In this document: piece by piece, positions 33,585 through 42,189 of the stretch
Layout of the letters: each line of letters begins with the position of its first letter
How positions within the stretch are numbered: position 1 is the stretch's first letter
Source of the DNA: Labrenzia sp. R4_2
GTDB lineage: Bacteria; Pseudomonadota; Alphaproteobacteria; Rhizobiales; Stappiaceae
DNA length: 64,000 nucleotides
Reading direction: 5' to 3'
NCBI RefSeq assembly: GCF_017743865.1
Contig: NZ_JAGHRJ010000005.1
Coordinates: 186,001 to 250,000 of the forward strand
Made by a program: the position numbers and the translations under genes
The notes under the pieces: model-generated
What the model saw: only the letters and a program-made list of their open reading frames with translations
What the model was told of the DNA's origin: nothing
The model's database searches: none

Positions 33585-34408
33585 ACGCCCACTCCCCCTA
33601 ATAATCCGCAACATGCAAGGCACATTTCGGCAAGATTTCTACTTACGTCGAAGCCAATTGAAAAGGGGCAGCATGCTTGTCCTTTTTTCAGAAAGTGAAA
33701 TATTTTTGCTCTGACGGCGATAAACCTTAGAAAAATGGGCACAAATCCTACGCCTGGGGATGAGCACTTATGGGAGATTTTTCTGCTGGCGGCCCGTCTC
33801 ACTTCGCAGTGCGAACGCCAAACCACGCCCCAATCTGAAACAATCTCCTGTCACCGAAGCGGAAAATCGTAAACACCCGGGAGATTTCTTAGGCGCTCAA
33901 TCGGTGTTTCGAGGCAACGGTCTACCAGATCGGGTAGGAACAAATCAAAAACATGATCAAAACACCGATTCGTCAGCGATTCGTTCTGCATGTGTCCATG
34001 GTTAATGGCGAAAGGCCCAGCATGCCCGAAAAACGAATCTTTTTTTGGTTTGGAGATTGACAGGCTTTTTGCCCCAAAATTCAGACTCGAGGTGATTTGG
34101 CGCAAATCCCTGAGCAGATTCAGCATTTCGTACTAATATATGGATTCAAATCCACATTTCGTAGGGAACAAATCCTGAATCCCCAAGAGTCCGCGATTCG
34201 GTTTCGGTTTGTTCCAGAGTCGTTCTCCACAACTTTCTGGATACACATTGATACAACGAAGGAATAGCGAGAGCGCGTCGAAAAAGGGCAGGACAGAGCC
34301 ACAACGCCTATGCTAGACACGCGCATCCGAGTTCAGGGCACGTGCCTTGGGAGAGCAGGCCGCCGGACCGGCGCGCCATACACTGAGATTTCTGACCGCA
34401 TCACCTCT
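33585..34408. other. 824-bp gap with nested inverted repeats
   Basis: No convincing protein gene lies here; short ORFs lack ribosome-binding sites and motifs. An 11-bp perfect inverted repeat, AATCGGTGTTT (33899-33909) with AAACACCGATT (33960-33970), encloses a CTACC / GGTAG hairpin (near 33932-33947). A 14-bp palindrome TGGATTCAAATCCA is at 34141-34154. The gap divides the divergent pyc and helicase genes and must hold both promoters. It is unusually long for this genome segment. Confidence 0.5.
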
Positions 34409-37400
34409 ATGTCCCGCCCCCAAACCCTGCAATTACCGCCGAGCGCCCGCTCCCGCACGGTCACAGCCGTGCTTGGGCCAACCAACACCGGCAAGACGCA
34501 CCTTGCGATCGAGCGCATGCTGGCGCAGCCGTCGGGTTTGATCGGTCTGCCGTTGCGGCTTTTGGCACGGGAGGTTTATGGGCGGATTGCCCAACGCGCC
34601 GGGACCGACACCGTTGCCTTGATCACCGGCGAAGAGAAGATCATTCCGAAACAGCCGCGGTTCTGGGTGTCCACGGTCGAGGCCATGCCACTCGATCTGA
34701 ACACCGAGTTTGTCGCTATCGACGAAGTGCAGTTGGCCGGCAATCTCGACCGCGGCCACGTCTTCACGGACAGGATCCTGAACCTGCGCGGCCGCTCCGA
34801 AACACTCCTTTTGGGGTCTGCCACGGCACGCCCGCTTCTTGAAAGGCTGATCCCGGGGCTGAATGTTGTCACCCGTCCGCGCATGTCGATCCTCTCCTAT
34901 GCCGGATCGAAAAAGGTCTCCCGCCTGCCCGCACGATCAGCAATCGTCGCGTTTTCATCCGATGAGGTTTACTCGATCGCCGAACTGTTGCGCCGCCAGC
35001 GGGGCGGAGCGGCGGTGGTCCTTGGCTCGCTGAGCCCTAGAACCCGGAATGCGCAGGTCGACCTGTTCCAGAACGGCGATGTCGATCATCTGGTAGCAAC
35101 TGACGCAATCGGCATGGGCCTCAATCTGGATGTCCATCACATCGCTTTTGCCGGCAACCGGAAATACGACGGGTATCAGTATCGCCAGCTGACGCCTTCG
35201 GAAATGGGTCAAATCGCCGGACGGGCCGGCCGCCACACTAAAGACGGCACCTTCGGGGTCACCGGCCGCGTCGATCCGCTGGACGATGATTTGATCGAAC
35301 AAATCGAAAGCCACCATTTTGACAGCCTGAAAGTGCTGCAATGGCGCAACAGTGCTTTGGATTTTTCATCCACCAATGCATTGCGCCGCAGCCTTGATTT
35401 ACCGCCTCGGGAAGAGGGTTTGGCCCGCGCGCCGACTGGCGACGACATCACGGCGCTTGAACATTTATTGCGCGATAGCGCAATTTCTGACATGGCAAAG
35501 GGCGCAAAATCAGTAGAACTGCTATGGGATGTGTGTCAGGTCCCCGATTATCGGAAGATCGCCCCGGCCAATCATGGGGACCTTCTGGCAACCATTTACA
35601 ACCACCTGATGCGCCACAATGCGATTGAAGATGACTGGTTCGCCCGTCAATTGGCCTTCGCAGACCGTGTAGATGGTGATATCGACACACTCGCGAACCG
35701 GATCGCTCATATCCGGACCTGGACGTATGTCGCGAACCGCCCTGACTGGCTGGCCGATCCGGCCCATTGGCAGGACGTGACCCGCGGCATAGAAGACAAA
35801 CTATCTGACGCCCTTCACGACCGGCTGACACAGCGGTTCGTGGATCGGCGGACAAGTGTATTGATGCGACGTTTGAGAGAGAACGCAATGCTGGAAGCGG
35901 AAATTACATCGAGTGGGGATGTGCTCGTCGAAGGTCAGCACATCGGAAATCTGCTTGGCTTCCGGTTTGCCCCTGATGCGGCGGCCGAAGGCCCGGACGG
36001 AAAAACGGTCCGTGCTGCCGCACAAAAAGCCCTGACCACGGAAATCGAATCCCGTGCGGAAAAGCTTGGCAAATCAGAGAACAGTGATTTTGTCCTGACA
36101 TCGGATGGTGCCATCCGATGGCGCGGTGAACCTGTAGCCAGATTGTCCCCGACCGACGATGTTCTGGCCCCGGCGGCTCTGCTTTTGGCCGATGAGCACC
36201 TGACAGGCCCGGCGCGCGACACCGTGCAGAACCGTCTGGATCTTTGGGTAAAGGCCCAGGTTGATACTCTTTTGAAACCGCTGATGGACCTGAAGACAGG
36301 TGAAGGGCTCGAAGGCCTCGCGCGCGGCATTGCATTCCGGATCGTCGAAGGACTCGGCATCCTGGAACGTCAGGACGCCTCTGACGAAATCCGTCAGCTG
36401 GACCAGGACATGCGCGCGTCCTTGCGCAAGCACGGTGTCCGCTTCGGCGCTTACACAATTTTTGTTCCGGCACTTTTAAAACCGGCTCCAAGCCAGTTGC
36501 TTGCCCAGCTCTGGGCCCTGAAGCACGGCGAGCTGGACATGAACGGCATGGAAGAACTGCCGCAATTGTCAGCCTCAGGCCGGACATCCATTCCGGTCAA
36601 CCCGGAAATCCAGCCGGCGCTTTATAAGGTTGTCGGGTTCCGCGTGTGCGGCCCGCGGGCTGTACGCGTTGACATCCTGGAGCGTCTTGCCGATCTCATC
36701 CGTCCGCTGATTGCTTGGAAACCGCTCGACAGCGAAGTCGCTCCGCCGGAAGGGGCAATCGAAACCGGTGGCGGCTTTACCGTGACGGTTGCCATGACGT
36801 CGCTGCTGGGCTGTGCCGGGGAAGATTTTTCCGCTGTTCTGAAGTCCCTCGGCTACCGTCTGGAAACAAAGGAAGTCCAGCGTCCGGCAACGCCAAAAGC
36901 AGAAGCCACCGAAGCGACGCCAGACACAGCCGAACCCGCTGCAGTTACGGACACACCCGCGACTGAGGCAGAGGCGCCTGCCGAAAGTGCTGAGACCGAA
37001 GTTGCTGCTACTGAAACAGCTGAAGCCTCTGAGACTTCTGCAGCGGAACAAGCTGCCGAAGAAGCACCCGCGACTGCCGGCGCTGAAACGCCCGCAGAGG
37101 CACCAGCTTCAGAAGCCGCGGATGCCCAGACGGCAGAACCAACGCCGGCCGGCGAACCGGAAATGGAAACTGTCACCATCGAAATCTGGCGCCCAGGCCG
37201 TCAAGACCGCCGCCCGCGCGGCCGCCAAGACCAACGCCGGGGTGGTGACAATCGCAAGCAGCAAGGTCCCAAAGGCGCTCCAGGAGAACGCCGCCACGGT
37301 AAACCTGGCAAAGGCGGTCCGAACAAGGGGCGCGCCGGTCAGAAACCCTTTGATGGGGGCAACCGCCGCGACAAAGCACCGAAAGACAAGCCGATCGACC

Positions 37401-37465
37401 CGAACTCGCCTTTTGCAGCCTTGATGGCGCTCAAGGAGAACATGGGCGACAAGGACAAGAAGTAA
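34409..37465 (+). CDS. Suv3-like RNA helicase with long C-terminal tail
   Basis: This is a 1018-residue superfamily 2 helicase of the SUV3/mitochondrial degradosome type. Seen are Walker A GPTNTGKTH (residues ~22-30), DEVQ as motif II (AIDEVQLAG), SATARP, and motif VI QIAGRAGRHTKDG. A Suv3 C-terminal region follows. From about residue 830 the sequence becomes Ala/Glu/Thr/Pro-rich for some 90 residues and then Arg/Gly/Lys-rich (GRQDRRPRGRQDQRRG), ending in KENMGDKDKK. The tail looks disordered and RNA-binding. The start at 34409 gives MSRPQTLQLPPSARSRTVTAVLGPTNTGKT; an upstream ATG at 34310 would add 33 residues without family character. Confidence 0.93.
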   Translation: MSRPQTLQLPPSARSRTVTAVLGPTNTGKTHLAIERMLAQPSGLIGLPLRLLAREVYGRIAQRAGTDTVALITGEEKIIPKQPRFWVSTVEAMPLDLNTEFVAIDEVQLAGNLDRGHVFTDRILNLRGRSETLLLGSATARPLLERLIPGLNVVTRPRMSILSYAGSKKVSRLPARSAIVAFSSDEVYSIAELLRRQRGGAAVVLGSLSPRTRNAQVDLFQNGDVDHLVATDAIGMGLNLDVHHIAFAGNRKYDGYQYRQLTPSEMGQIAGRAGRHTKDGTFGVTGRVDPLDDDLIEQIESHHFDSLKVLQWRNSALDFSSTNALRRSLDLPPREEGLARAPTGDDITALEHLLRDSAISDMAKGAKSVELLWDVCQVPDYRKIAPANHGDLLATIYNHLMRHNAIEDDWFARQLAFADRVDGDIDTLANRIAHIRTWTYVANRPDWLADPAHWQDVTRGIEDKLSDALHDRLTQRFVDRRTSVLMRRLRENAMLEAEITSSGDVLVEGQHIGNLLGFRFAPDAAAEGPDGKTVRAAAQKALTTEIESRAEKLGKSENSDFVLTSDGAIRWRGEPVARLSPTDDVLAPAALLLADEHLTGPARDTVQNRLDLWVKAQVDTLLKPLMDLKTGEGLEGLARGIAFRIVEGLGILERQDASDEIRQLDQDMRASLRKHGVRFGAYTIFVPALLKPAPSQLLAQLWALKHGELDMNGMEELPQLSASGRTSIPVNPEIQPALYKVVGFRVCGPRAVRVDILERLADLIRPLIAWKPLDSEVAPPEGAIETGGGFTVTVAMTSLLGCAGEDFSAVLKSLGYRLETKEVQRPATPKAEATEATPDTAEPAAVTDTPATEAEAPAESAETEVAATETAEASETSAAEQAAEEAPATAGAETPAEAPASEAADAQTAEPTPAGEPEMETVTIEIWRPGRQDRRPRGRQDQRRGGDNRKQQGPKGAPGERRHGKPGKGGPNKGRAGQKPFDGGNRRDKAPKDKPIDPNSPFAALMALKENMGDKDKK

Positions 37466-37884
37466 TTCCGGGCGACGATCAAAAGTCGGCTGCCGCCTCA
37501 AATCAGGGCAGCCTGCGTGTCGACAAGTGGCTCTGGTACGCCAGGGTCACAAAATCCCGTTCCCTTGCACAGAAACTGGCTGCAGGCGGACATGTCCGGA
37601 TCAACAAGGACAAGATTTCCTCCGCCAGCAAGACCATCAAAACCGGCGACGTTTTAACCATTGCCTTGGAACGTCGCATTCTTGTTTTGAAAGTGGTTGC
37701 ACTTGGCTCTCGGCGCGGACCTTACGAAGAAGCAAAAAAACTCTACGAAGACCTGTCCCCGCCACCGCCGCCAAAGGCCGAAGCGCCACCTCCCCCCCCC
37801 GGACAGAGGGAGCCTGGCAGCGGGCGGCCAACAAAACGTGACCGGCGCAAAATGGATGCTTTCAGGCAAGAGGATGAACACTAA
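37465..37884 (+). CDS. S4 domain RNA-binding protein, no standard start codon
   Basis: The S4 domain is clear: LRVDKWLWYARVTKSRSLAQKL...GGHVRINKDKISSASKTIKTGDVLTIAL, like Hsp15 (HslR), the heat-shock protein that rescues nascent-chain-blocked 50S subunits. A polyproline tract (SPPPPPKAEAPPPPP) and basic tail RPTKRDRRKMDAF follow. The frame is open from 37354 to 37884, but no ATG, GTG or TTG occurs before the S4 domain. An ATT at 37465 overlaps the helicase stop (TAATT) and has AAGGA about 10 nt upstream, so it is my working start; CTG at 37513 is the other option. Coupling or frameshift from the helicase gene is possible. Confidence 0.82.
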   Translation: MPGDDQKSAAASNQGSLRVDKWLWYARVTKSRSLAQKLAAGGHVRINKDKISSASKTIKTGDVLTIALERRILVLKVVALGSRRGPYEEAKKLYEDLSPPPPPKAEAPPPPPGQREPGSGRPTKRDRRKMDAFRQEDEH

Positions 37885-38111
37885 AAGCTCTATGAGCCTG
37901 ATCCGTTTTATGAATCTTGAAAAAAAGGAAATAGCTTTCTCAAACAGAGCTGCGATGCGACCTGTTGAACGCTTGCACCCGCCTGCCAAAAGCGATACCC
38001 AACTGCAATAATAAAGGCAGCAGAGGTCAGAGCCTGCGCATCAAACCGACGCCAGATGACTGCATCCGGTTACAACTTTCGTACCCGATGCTCTGACTAA
38101 AGAGGATTGCG

Positions 38112-38444
38112 ATGACCTACGTCGTCACAGACAACTGTATCAAGTGCAAATACACCGACTGCGTTGAGGTGTGTCCAGTTGATTGTTTCTATGAAGGCGA
38201 AAATTTCCTCGTCATCAACCCGGACGAATGCATCGACTGCGGTGTTTGCGAGCCGGAATGCCCGGCTGAAGCAATTCTTCCGGATACGGAACCAGGTCTC
38301 GAGAAGTGGATCGAAATCAACGCCGAATATTCGGAAAAATGGCCGAACATTACGGAAAAGAAAGATCCAATGCCCGATGCAGATAAATTTGACGGGCAGG
38401 AGAACAAACTGGAGAAGTACTTTTCTCCAAATCCGCCGGCATGA
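38112..38444 (+). CDS. fdxA: Ferredoxin FdxA (7Fe-8S type)
   Basis: This is a 110-residue ferredoxin of the [3Fe-4S][4Fe-4S] class. Cysteines are arranged as [17 protein letters not shown] (residues 9-25) and [12 protein letters not shown] (~40-51), with the long C-terminal extension typical of FdxA in Alphaproteobacteria ([27 protein letters not shown]). AGAGGA lies before the ATG. It probably carries electrons at low potential in the cytoplasm. The gene stands alone ahead of carD, a conserved neighbourhood in this class of bacteria. Confidence 0.97.
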   Translation: MTYVVTDNCIKCKYTDCVEVCPVDCFYEGENFLVINPDECIDCGVCEPECPAEAILPDTEPGLEKWIEINAEYSEKWPNITEKKDPMPDADKFDGQENKLEKYFSPNPPA

Positions 38445-38527
38445 TTCGCTTATCTGAAGTTGCGATAAATTCGTAAATCTCGAAATCCGCAACCTGAGAT
38501 AAGTTCAAAACACTATTGATTACAGCT

Positions 38528-38552
38528 GCCTGAGCGGAACCTTCGCTCGGGC
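38528..38552 (+). terminator. Hairpin after fdxA
   Basis: GCCTGAGCG pairs with CGCTCGGGC across a 7-nt loop (one G-U pair), 84 nt after the fdxA stop codon. It lacks a T-run, so termination strength is uncertain. Confidence 0.4.
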
Positions 38553-38832
38553 CCTAATACTGTTTCGCGCCCGCGAAAGAGTTCCTCTTTAATTTTCCAC
38601 AAAAGTATGTTACATTGTTTCGATAGTCGCCAACCACGAGAATAACCCCAAAAACGGAGTCGTGCTTACGTGTCCCGTGATCTTTATCTTCCGGGCCGCG
38701 AGTGATCCCGACAGCTTATGTATCCAAGCAAGGTTCTAGAGTGGAATTCGACGACTGACCAGCCCGACACGCCGCATATCAACAGGCGTTCCAAGATTTG
38801 GACGTCAAAGCGATTGCGTGCCGCACAAACAA

Positions 38833-38871
38833 GGACCGTTTCAGCGGTCCATTTCTGGTCTGCAATAGACC
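38833..38871 (+). promoter_or_regulatory. Tandem hairpins in carD leader
   Basis: GGACCG-N6-CGGTCC (38833-38850) is followed after 6 nt by GGTCT-N5-AGACC (38857-38871), 27 nt before the carD ATG. GGTCC of the first hairpin and GGTCT/GACC of the second could also pair with each other, allowing two alternative folds. Confidence 0.4.
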
Positions 38872-38898
38872 GCTAACTGCGCAGGAGAAACTACGAGT

Positions 38899-39498
38899 AT
38901 GGCAACAAACACCAAAAAGACCGCGCAGCGTCAAGGTTTCAAGACTGGCGAGTACATCGTTTACCCGGCTCACGGCGTAGGCCAGATTACCGCCATTGAA
39001 GAACAAAACGTAGCAGGTCACTCTTTGGAGTTGCTCGTCATCGTTTTTGAACAGGACAAGATGACACTTCGCGTCCCGGTCGCGAAAATCGCATCTGTGG
39101 GAATGCGGAAGCTCGGCGACCCGGCTGCTGTCAAGAAGGCACTCGAAACAGTCCAGGGACGTCCGCGCATCAAGCGGACAATGTGGAGCCGCCGTGCCCA
39201 GGAATACGAAGCGAAAATCAACTCCGGCGATCTGATTGCAATTTCGGAAGTCGTCCGGGACCTTTTCCGCTCGGAGAGCCAGCCGGAGCAGTCCTACTCC
39301 GAACGCCAGCTTTACGAAGCTGCCTTGGATCGTATGGCACGCGAAATTGCCGCAGTGAACAAATGCTCGGAAACCGAAGCAATCAAGGAAATCGAGCAGA
39401 ACCTCGCGAAGTCACCAAGCCGCATTAAAGCAGCAGCCGCAGCTGCTGCCGCGGCAGAAGATGGCGAAGATGGCGACGACACTGAAGAGGCCGCCTGA
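38899..39498 (+). CDS. carD: CarD family transcriptional regulator
   Basis: This is a 199-residue RNA polymerase-binding protein. The N-terminal CarD/CdnL RNAP-interaction domain is seen as FKTGEYIVYPAHGVGQITAIEEQ (residues ~14-36), followed by the Ala/Glu-rich helical DNA-binding domain with AQEYEAKINSGDLIAISEVVRDLFR. An Ala-rich acidic tail ends the protein (AAAAAAAAEDGEDGDD). CarD stabilises open promoter complexes at rRNA and other promoters. AGGAG precedes the ATG by 10 nt and a strong terminator follows. The leader has two hairpins that may be regulatory. Confidence 0.96.
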   Translation: MATNTKKTAQRQGFKTGEYIVYPAHGVGQITAIEEQNVAGHSLELLVIVFEQDKMTLRVPVAKIASVGMRKLGDPAAVKKALETVQGRPRIKRTMWSRRAQEYEAKINSGDLIAISEVVRDLFRSESQPEQSYSERQLYEAALDRMAREIAAVNKCSETEAIKEIEQNLAKSPSRIKAAAAAAAAAEDGEDGDDTEEAA

Positions 39499-39530
39499 AA
39501 GGCTGCTGATCGCTGATCTTTCAATTGCGA

Positions 39531-39557
39531 AAAGGCCCGGAGCAATCCGGGCCTTTT
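39531..39557 (+). terminator. Rho-independent terminator of carD
   Basis: AAGGCCCGGA / TCCGGGCCTT stem with a 4-nt loop is followed by TTT, 33 nt after the carD stop codon. Confidence 0.9.
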
Positions 39558-39761
39558 TCTTACGTCCAACGGCGAGCAACCGTCAGCAAGATCAGCGGGC
39601 AGTCATATCGAGACGCTTTCACGCCCGCTGATCTAGACTGCAGCAATTCTCTACCCTTCTGTCACGACATTGTGCGTATTCGTGCGTCCGTGCGTTTTCG
39701 AAGTGATCTATTCTGACTTTGGGTCCGTAGTATCACTAACGTCACGCCTGGAGTGCTACAC

Positions 39762-40637
39762 ATGTCCACGTCTATGAGTGAAAGAAGGCATTTGGTGAAA
39801 GCGGCGATGAAAGCGCCGTATTTGACCCGTGAGGAAGAGCTGGAGCTCGCCATTCAGTGGCGGGACAACAAAGACGAAAAGGCTCTGGAGAAACTTTCTC
39901 TGTCCCACATGCGGTTGGTCATTGCCGTTGCCTCGCGGTTCAAGAACTTCGGCCTTAATCTCGGTGACCTGATCCAGGAAGGTCATGTTGGGCTGCTGGA
40001 GGCAGCTGCGAGGTTCGAACCGGAACGTGAGGTTCGCTTTTCGACGTACGCCACTTGGTGGATCCGCGCCTCAATCCAAGACTATATTCTTCGGAACTGG
40101 TCCATCGTCCGGGGCGGCACGTCCTCTTCTCAAAAGGCGTTGTTCTTCAATCTCCGCCGATTGCGCGCAAAGCTGTCCAACAATCAGACACCTCTGACAG
40201 ACAGCGAGCTGCATCAAAAGATCGCAGACGCCATTGGCGTGAAGCAATCTGATGTCGCTGTCATGAATGCGCGTTTGTCCGGACCCGACACGTCACTGAA
40301 CGCACCGGTAACAGACACAGAAGGGTCCAGCGCCGACCGTCAGGATTTCCTCGTTTCTGATGCACCGCAACCAGATGAGATCGTCACAGAGAACATCGAC
40401 GCAGAACGGCGTAACACATGGCTCGCATCTGCGCTGGACGTCTTGAGCGAGCGGGAACTCAAGATTGTCCGCGAACGGCGCTTGTCTGAAAACGGTGCGA
40501 CACTTGAATCACTCGGCAAGAAACTCGGCATTTCCAAGGAACGCGTGCGCCAGATCGAAAGCCGTGCACTTCAGAAGCTGAAGTCTGCACTGCTGGCAAA
40601 CCAACCGGACAAGTCGGTTTACGCCATTTCGATGTAA
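39762..40637 (+). CDS. rpoH: RNA polymerase sigma-32 factor, RpoH2-type
   Basis: This is a 291-residue sigma factor. Region 2 has DLIQEGHVGLLEAAARFEPEREVRFSTYATWWIRASIQDYILRNWSIVR. The RpoH box that distinguishes sigma-32 factors is present as SSSQKALFFNLRRLRAKL (residues ~123-140). Region 4.2 is LGKKLGISKERVRQIESRALQKLK. Many Alphaproteobacteria have two RpoH proteins; RpoH2 paralogues respond to oxidative or photo-oxidative stress, and this sequence reads closer to that type (inference). The start at 39762 has GGAG about 8 nt upstream; an in-frame GTG 9 nt earlier is less likely. Confidence 0.93.
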   Translation: MSTSMSERRHLVKAAMKAPYLTREEELELAIQWRDNKDEKALEKLSLSHMRLVIAVASRFKNFGLNLGDLIQEGHVGLLEAAARFEPEREVRFSTYATWWIRASIQDYILRNWSIVRGGTSSSQKALFFNLRRLRAKLSNNQTPLTDSELHQKIADAIGVKQSDVAVMNARLSGPDTSLNAPVTDTEGSSADRQDFLVSDAPQPDEIVTENIDAERRNTWLASALDVLSERELKIVRERRLSENGATLESLGKKLGISKERVRQIESRALQKLKSALLANQPDKSVYAISM

Positions 40638-40640
40638 GAT

Positions 40641-40669
40641 AAGCCCGGGCCATCGCCCGGGCTTTTTTG
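40641..40669 (+). terminator. Rho-independent terminator of rpoH
   Basis: AAGCCCGGGC / GCCCGGGCTT stem with a 5-nt loop is followed by TTTT, directly after the rpoH stop codon. Confidence 0.92.
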
Positions 40670-40688
40670 ATCGTATTTCTCGAGGTGG

Positions 40689-42158
40689 TCAGTCTACAAC
40701 CAGCTTGACCGAAGTCCCTGCCGGAATTGGCTCGTTCGGGCTCAGATCATTCAGAATTGAGAAAAATTCCAGGCGCCGGGACGGCTCGACACCGCTCATG
40801 CCTACGGCGAGCTTGCGCGGCGTATCGCCCGCCTGAGTGGTCACCACCTTGATCCTGAGAGATCGCAGGCGCGCACGTTCTGTCGGCGTCAATTGCCGAA
40901 AGCTCTCAATCGTTCTCCGGAAATCCTGGTCAAACTGATCCGACGGAGACCGGCTTGCAAAGATGAACCGGTACCCGGTCTTGCCGATCCGGACAACAGC
41001 TATCCGGAAGGACCACCCTTGGGTGATGGCAGCGCCTGTCACGGCCGGCAGACCACCGATTGTTGTTTCGCGCACACTTTGCGGCAACAGTCCATTGATC
41101 CAGCCGGACGTCATGTAATCGGCAAGACTGGAATAAGTGCTGACGTCAGCTCCATCAAAACGAATCGCCGTACCAGACCCGTTGCTTGCAAGGACAGCTT
41201 CCGGCGAGTTCTCCAGGATATACCCGGACGGCACCGTGAAACCGATGCCAAGCGCCTTGTGCAGGAAGGACCTTCCACGCACAAACCCCTCAAGGGGGTC
41301 ATCACCATACAACATGCCGTCGATCTGGCTGAGGTACCGGGTGCGATCCCGCTCACCGATACCAGGGGCGCCGATTTGCCGCGCAGAGCGCACCGCGATT
41401 TGAAGCCGCTCGGGCGTAGACGGGTGCGAAGACAGGAAATCGGGCGCTGAACTGCCCTCTTTTCCAGCCGTTTGGTATTGCGCAAATTTCGCCATGGACC
41501 GCAGAAAACGGGCCGCCGCGTAGGGATCAAACCCGGCTTTCGCCAGAGTTTTGACACCAATAGCGTCCGCCTCAAGCTCCTGGACCTGGCTGAAACGCGC
41601 GAAGGACAGTTGGGAGGAGACAATGGCCTTGCGCGCCACTTCCGTGTCCTGAACCACATCAGTTAGGATTTGATCTGCAAGTTCCCGCGCTTCTGCCCGT
41701 TGCTGGCGTTTGATGGCGTGATTTGCTGTCACGTGCGCCATTTCGTGAGCCAGCACCGCGGCCATTTCGGACGTGTCATTGGCCAAGGCCAAGAGCCCTC
41801 GCGTGACATAAAGATACCCGCCCGGAAGCGCAAAGGCGTTGATCGCCGGGGAGTTCAAAATGGTGATTTTATAGCTTTGCGACGGATCCTGTGAAGCAGC
41901 AACCAGACGGCCGACCACGCTGGCAACGGCACGCTCCGCCCCGGGGTCTTCGTAGACGCCCCCATAGGTCGCTACGACCCGCGGGTGTTCCCGCGCCCCG
42001 ATGTCTGCTGCAAGGCTTGGCCGAAGAGTGCCAGGCGCGACAGTTCCAACCGAGGTTCCATCGCCAAGCAATTGGCATCCGGCAAGCGCAAGGGCCGCGC
42101 CGGCAAGGACAGCCATCCGCAAACGCGCCTTCAAACGCTTACCAAGCCTGCTGCCCAT
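40689..42158 (-). CDS. M48 family metalloprotease lipoprotein with LysM-like end
   Basis: This is a 489-residue protein with a lipoprotein signal peptide: a basic n-region, hydrophobic core, and LALAGC lipobox near residue 28. The peptidase M48 domain has the zinc motif HEMAH in VLAHEMAHVTANHA, and the third ligand Glu in QVQELEADAIGVKTL. The C-terminal region (VVTTQAGDTPRKLAVGM...LNDLSPNEPIPAGTSVKLV) looks like a LysM-type module. It resembles BepA/YfgC periplasmic proteases that clear misassembled outer-membrane proteins. The start is uncertain: a GTG at 42212 would overlap the upstream nuclease gene; the ATG at 42158 gives the best signal peptide. Confidence 0.9.
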   Translation of the reverse strand: MGSRLGKRLKARLRMAVLAGAALALAGCQLLGDGTSVGTVAPGTLRPSLAADIGAREHPRVVATYGGVYEDPGAERAVASVVGRLVAASQDPSQSYKITILNSPAINAFALPGGYLYVTRGLLALANDTSEMAAVLAHEMAHVTANHAIKRQQRAEARELADQILTDVVQDTEVARKAIVSSQLSFARFSQVQELEADAIGVKTLAKAGFDPYAAARFLRSMAKFAQYQTAGKEGSSAPDFLSSHPSTPERLQIAVRSARQIGAPGIGERDRTRYLSQIDGMLYGDDPLEGFVRGRSFLHKALGIGFTVPSGYILENSPEAVLASNGSGTAIRFDGADVSTYSSLADYMTSGWINGLLPQSVRETTIGGLPAVTGAAITQGWSFRIAVVRIGKTGYRFIFASRSPSDQFDQDFRRTIESFRQLTPTERARLRSLRIKVVTTQAGDTPRKLAVGMSGVEPSRRLEFFSILNDLSPNEPIPAGTSVKLVVD

Positions 42159-42189
42159 TGGAACAGAAGCCGGTATATCAGCCAAGTTT

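Larger units (their letters stand above)
38445..38898. other. 454-bp gap between fdxA and carD
   Basis: It holds the fdxA hairpin (38528-38552), the carD promoter region, and a tandem-hairpin leader (38833-38871). I see no ORF with a ribosome-binding site. Confidence 0.5.

Noticed and set aside
33851-34126. 91-codon minus-strand frame in the pyc-helicase gap
   Set aside because: No ribosome-binding site or family resemblance; the region is better described by its inverted repeats.
35904-36587. 227-codon minus-strand frame
   Set aside because: Antisense to the helicase; Arg/Pro/Gly-rich shadow composition and no start signal.
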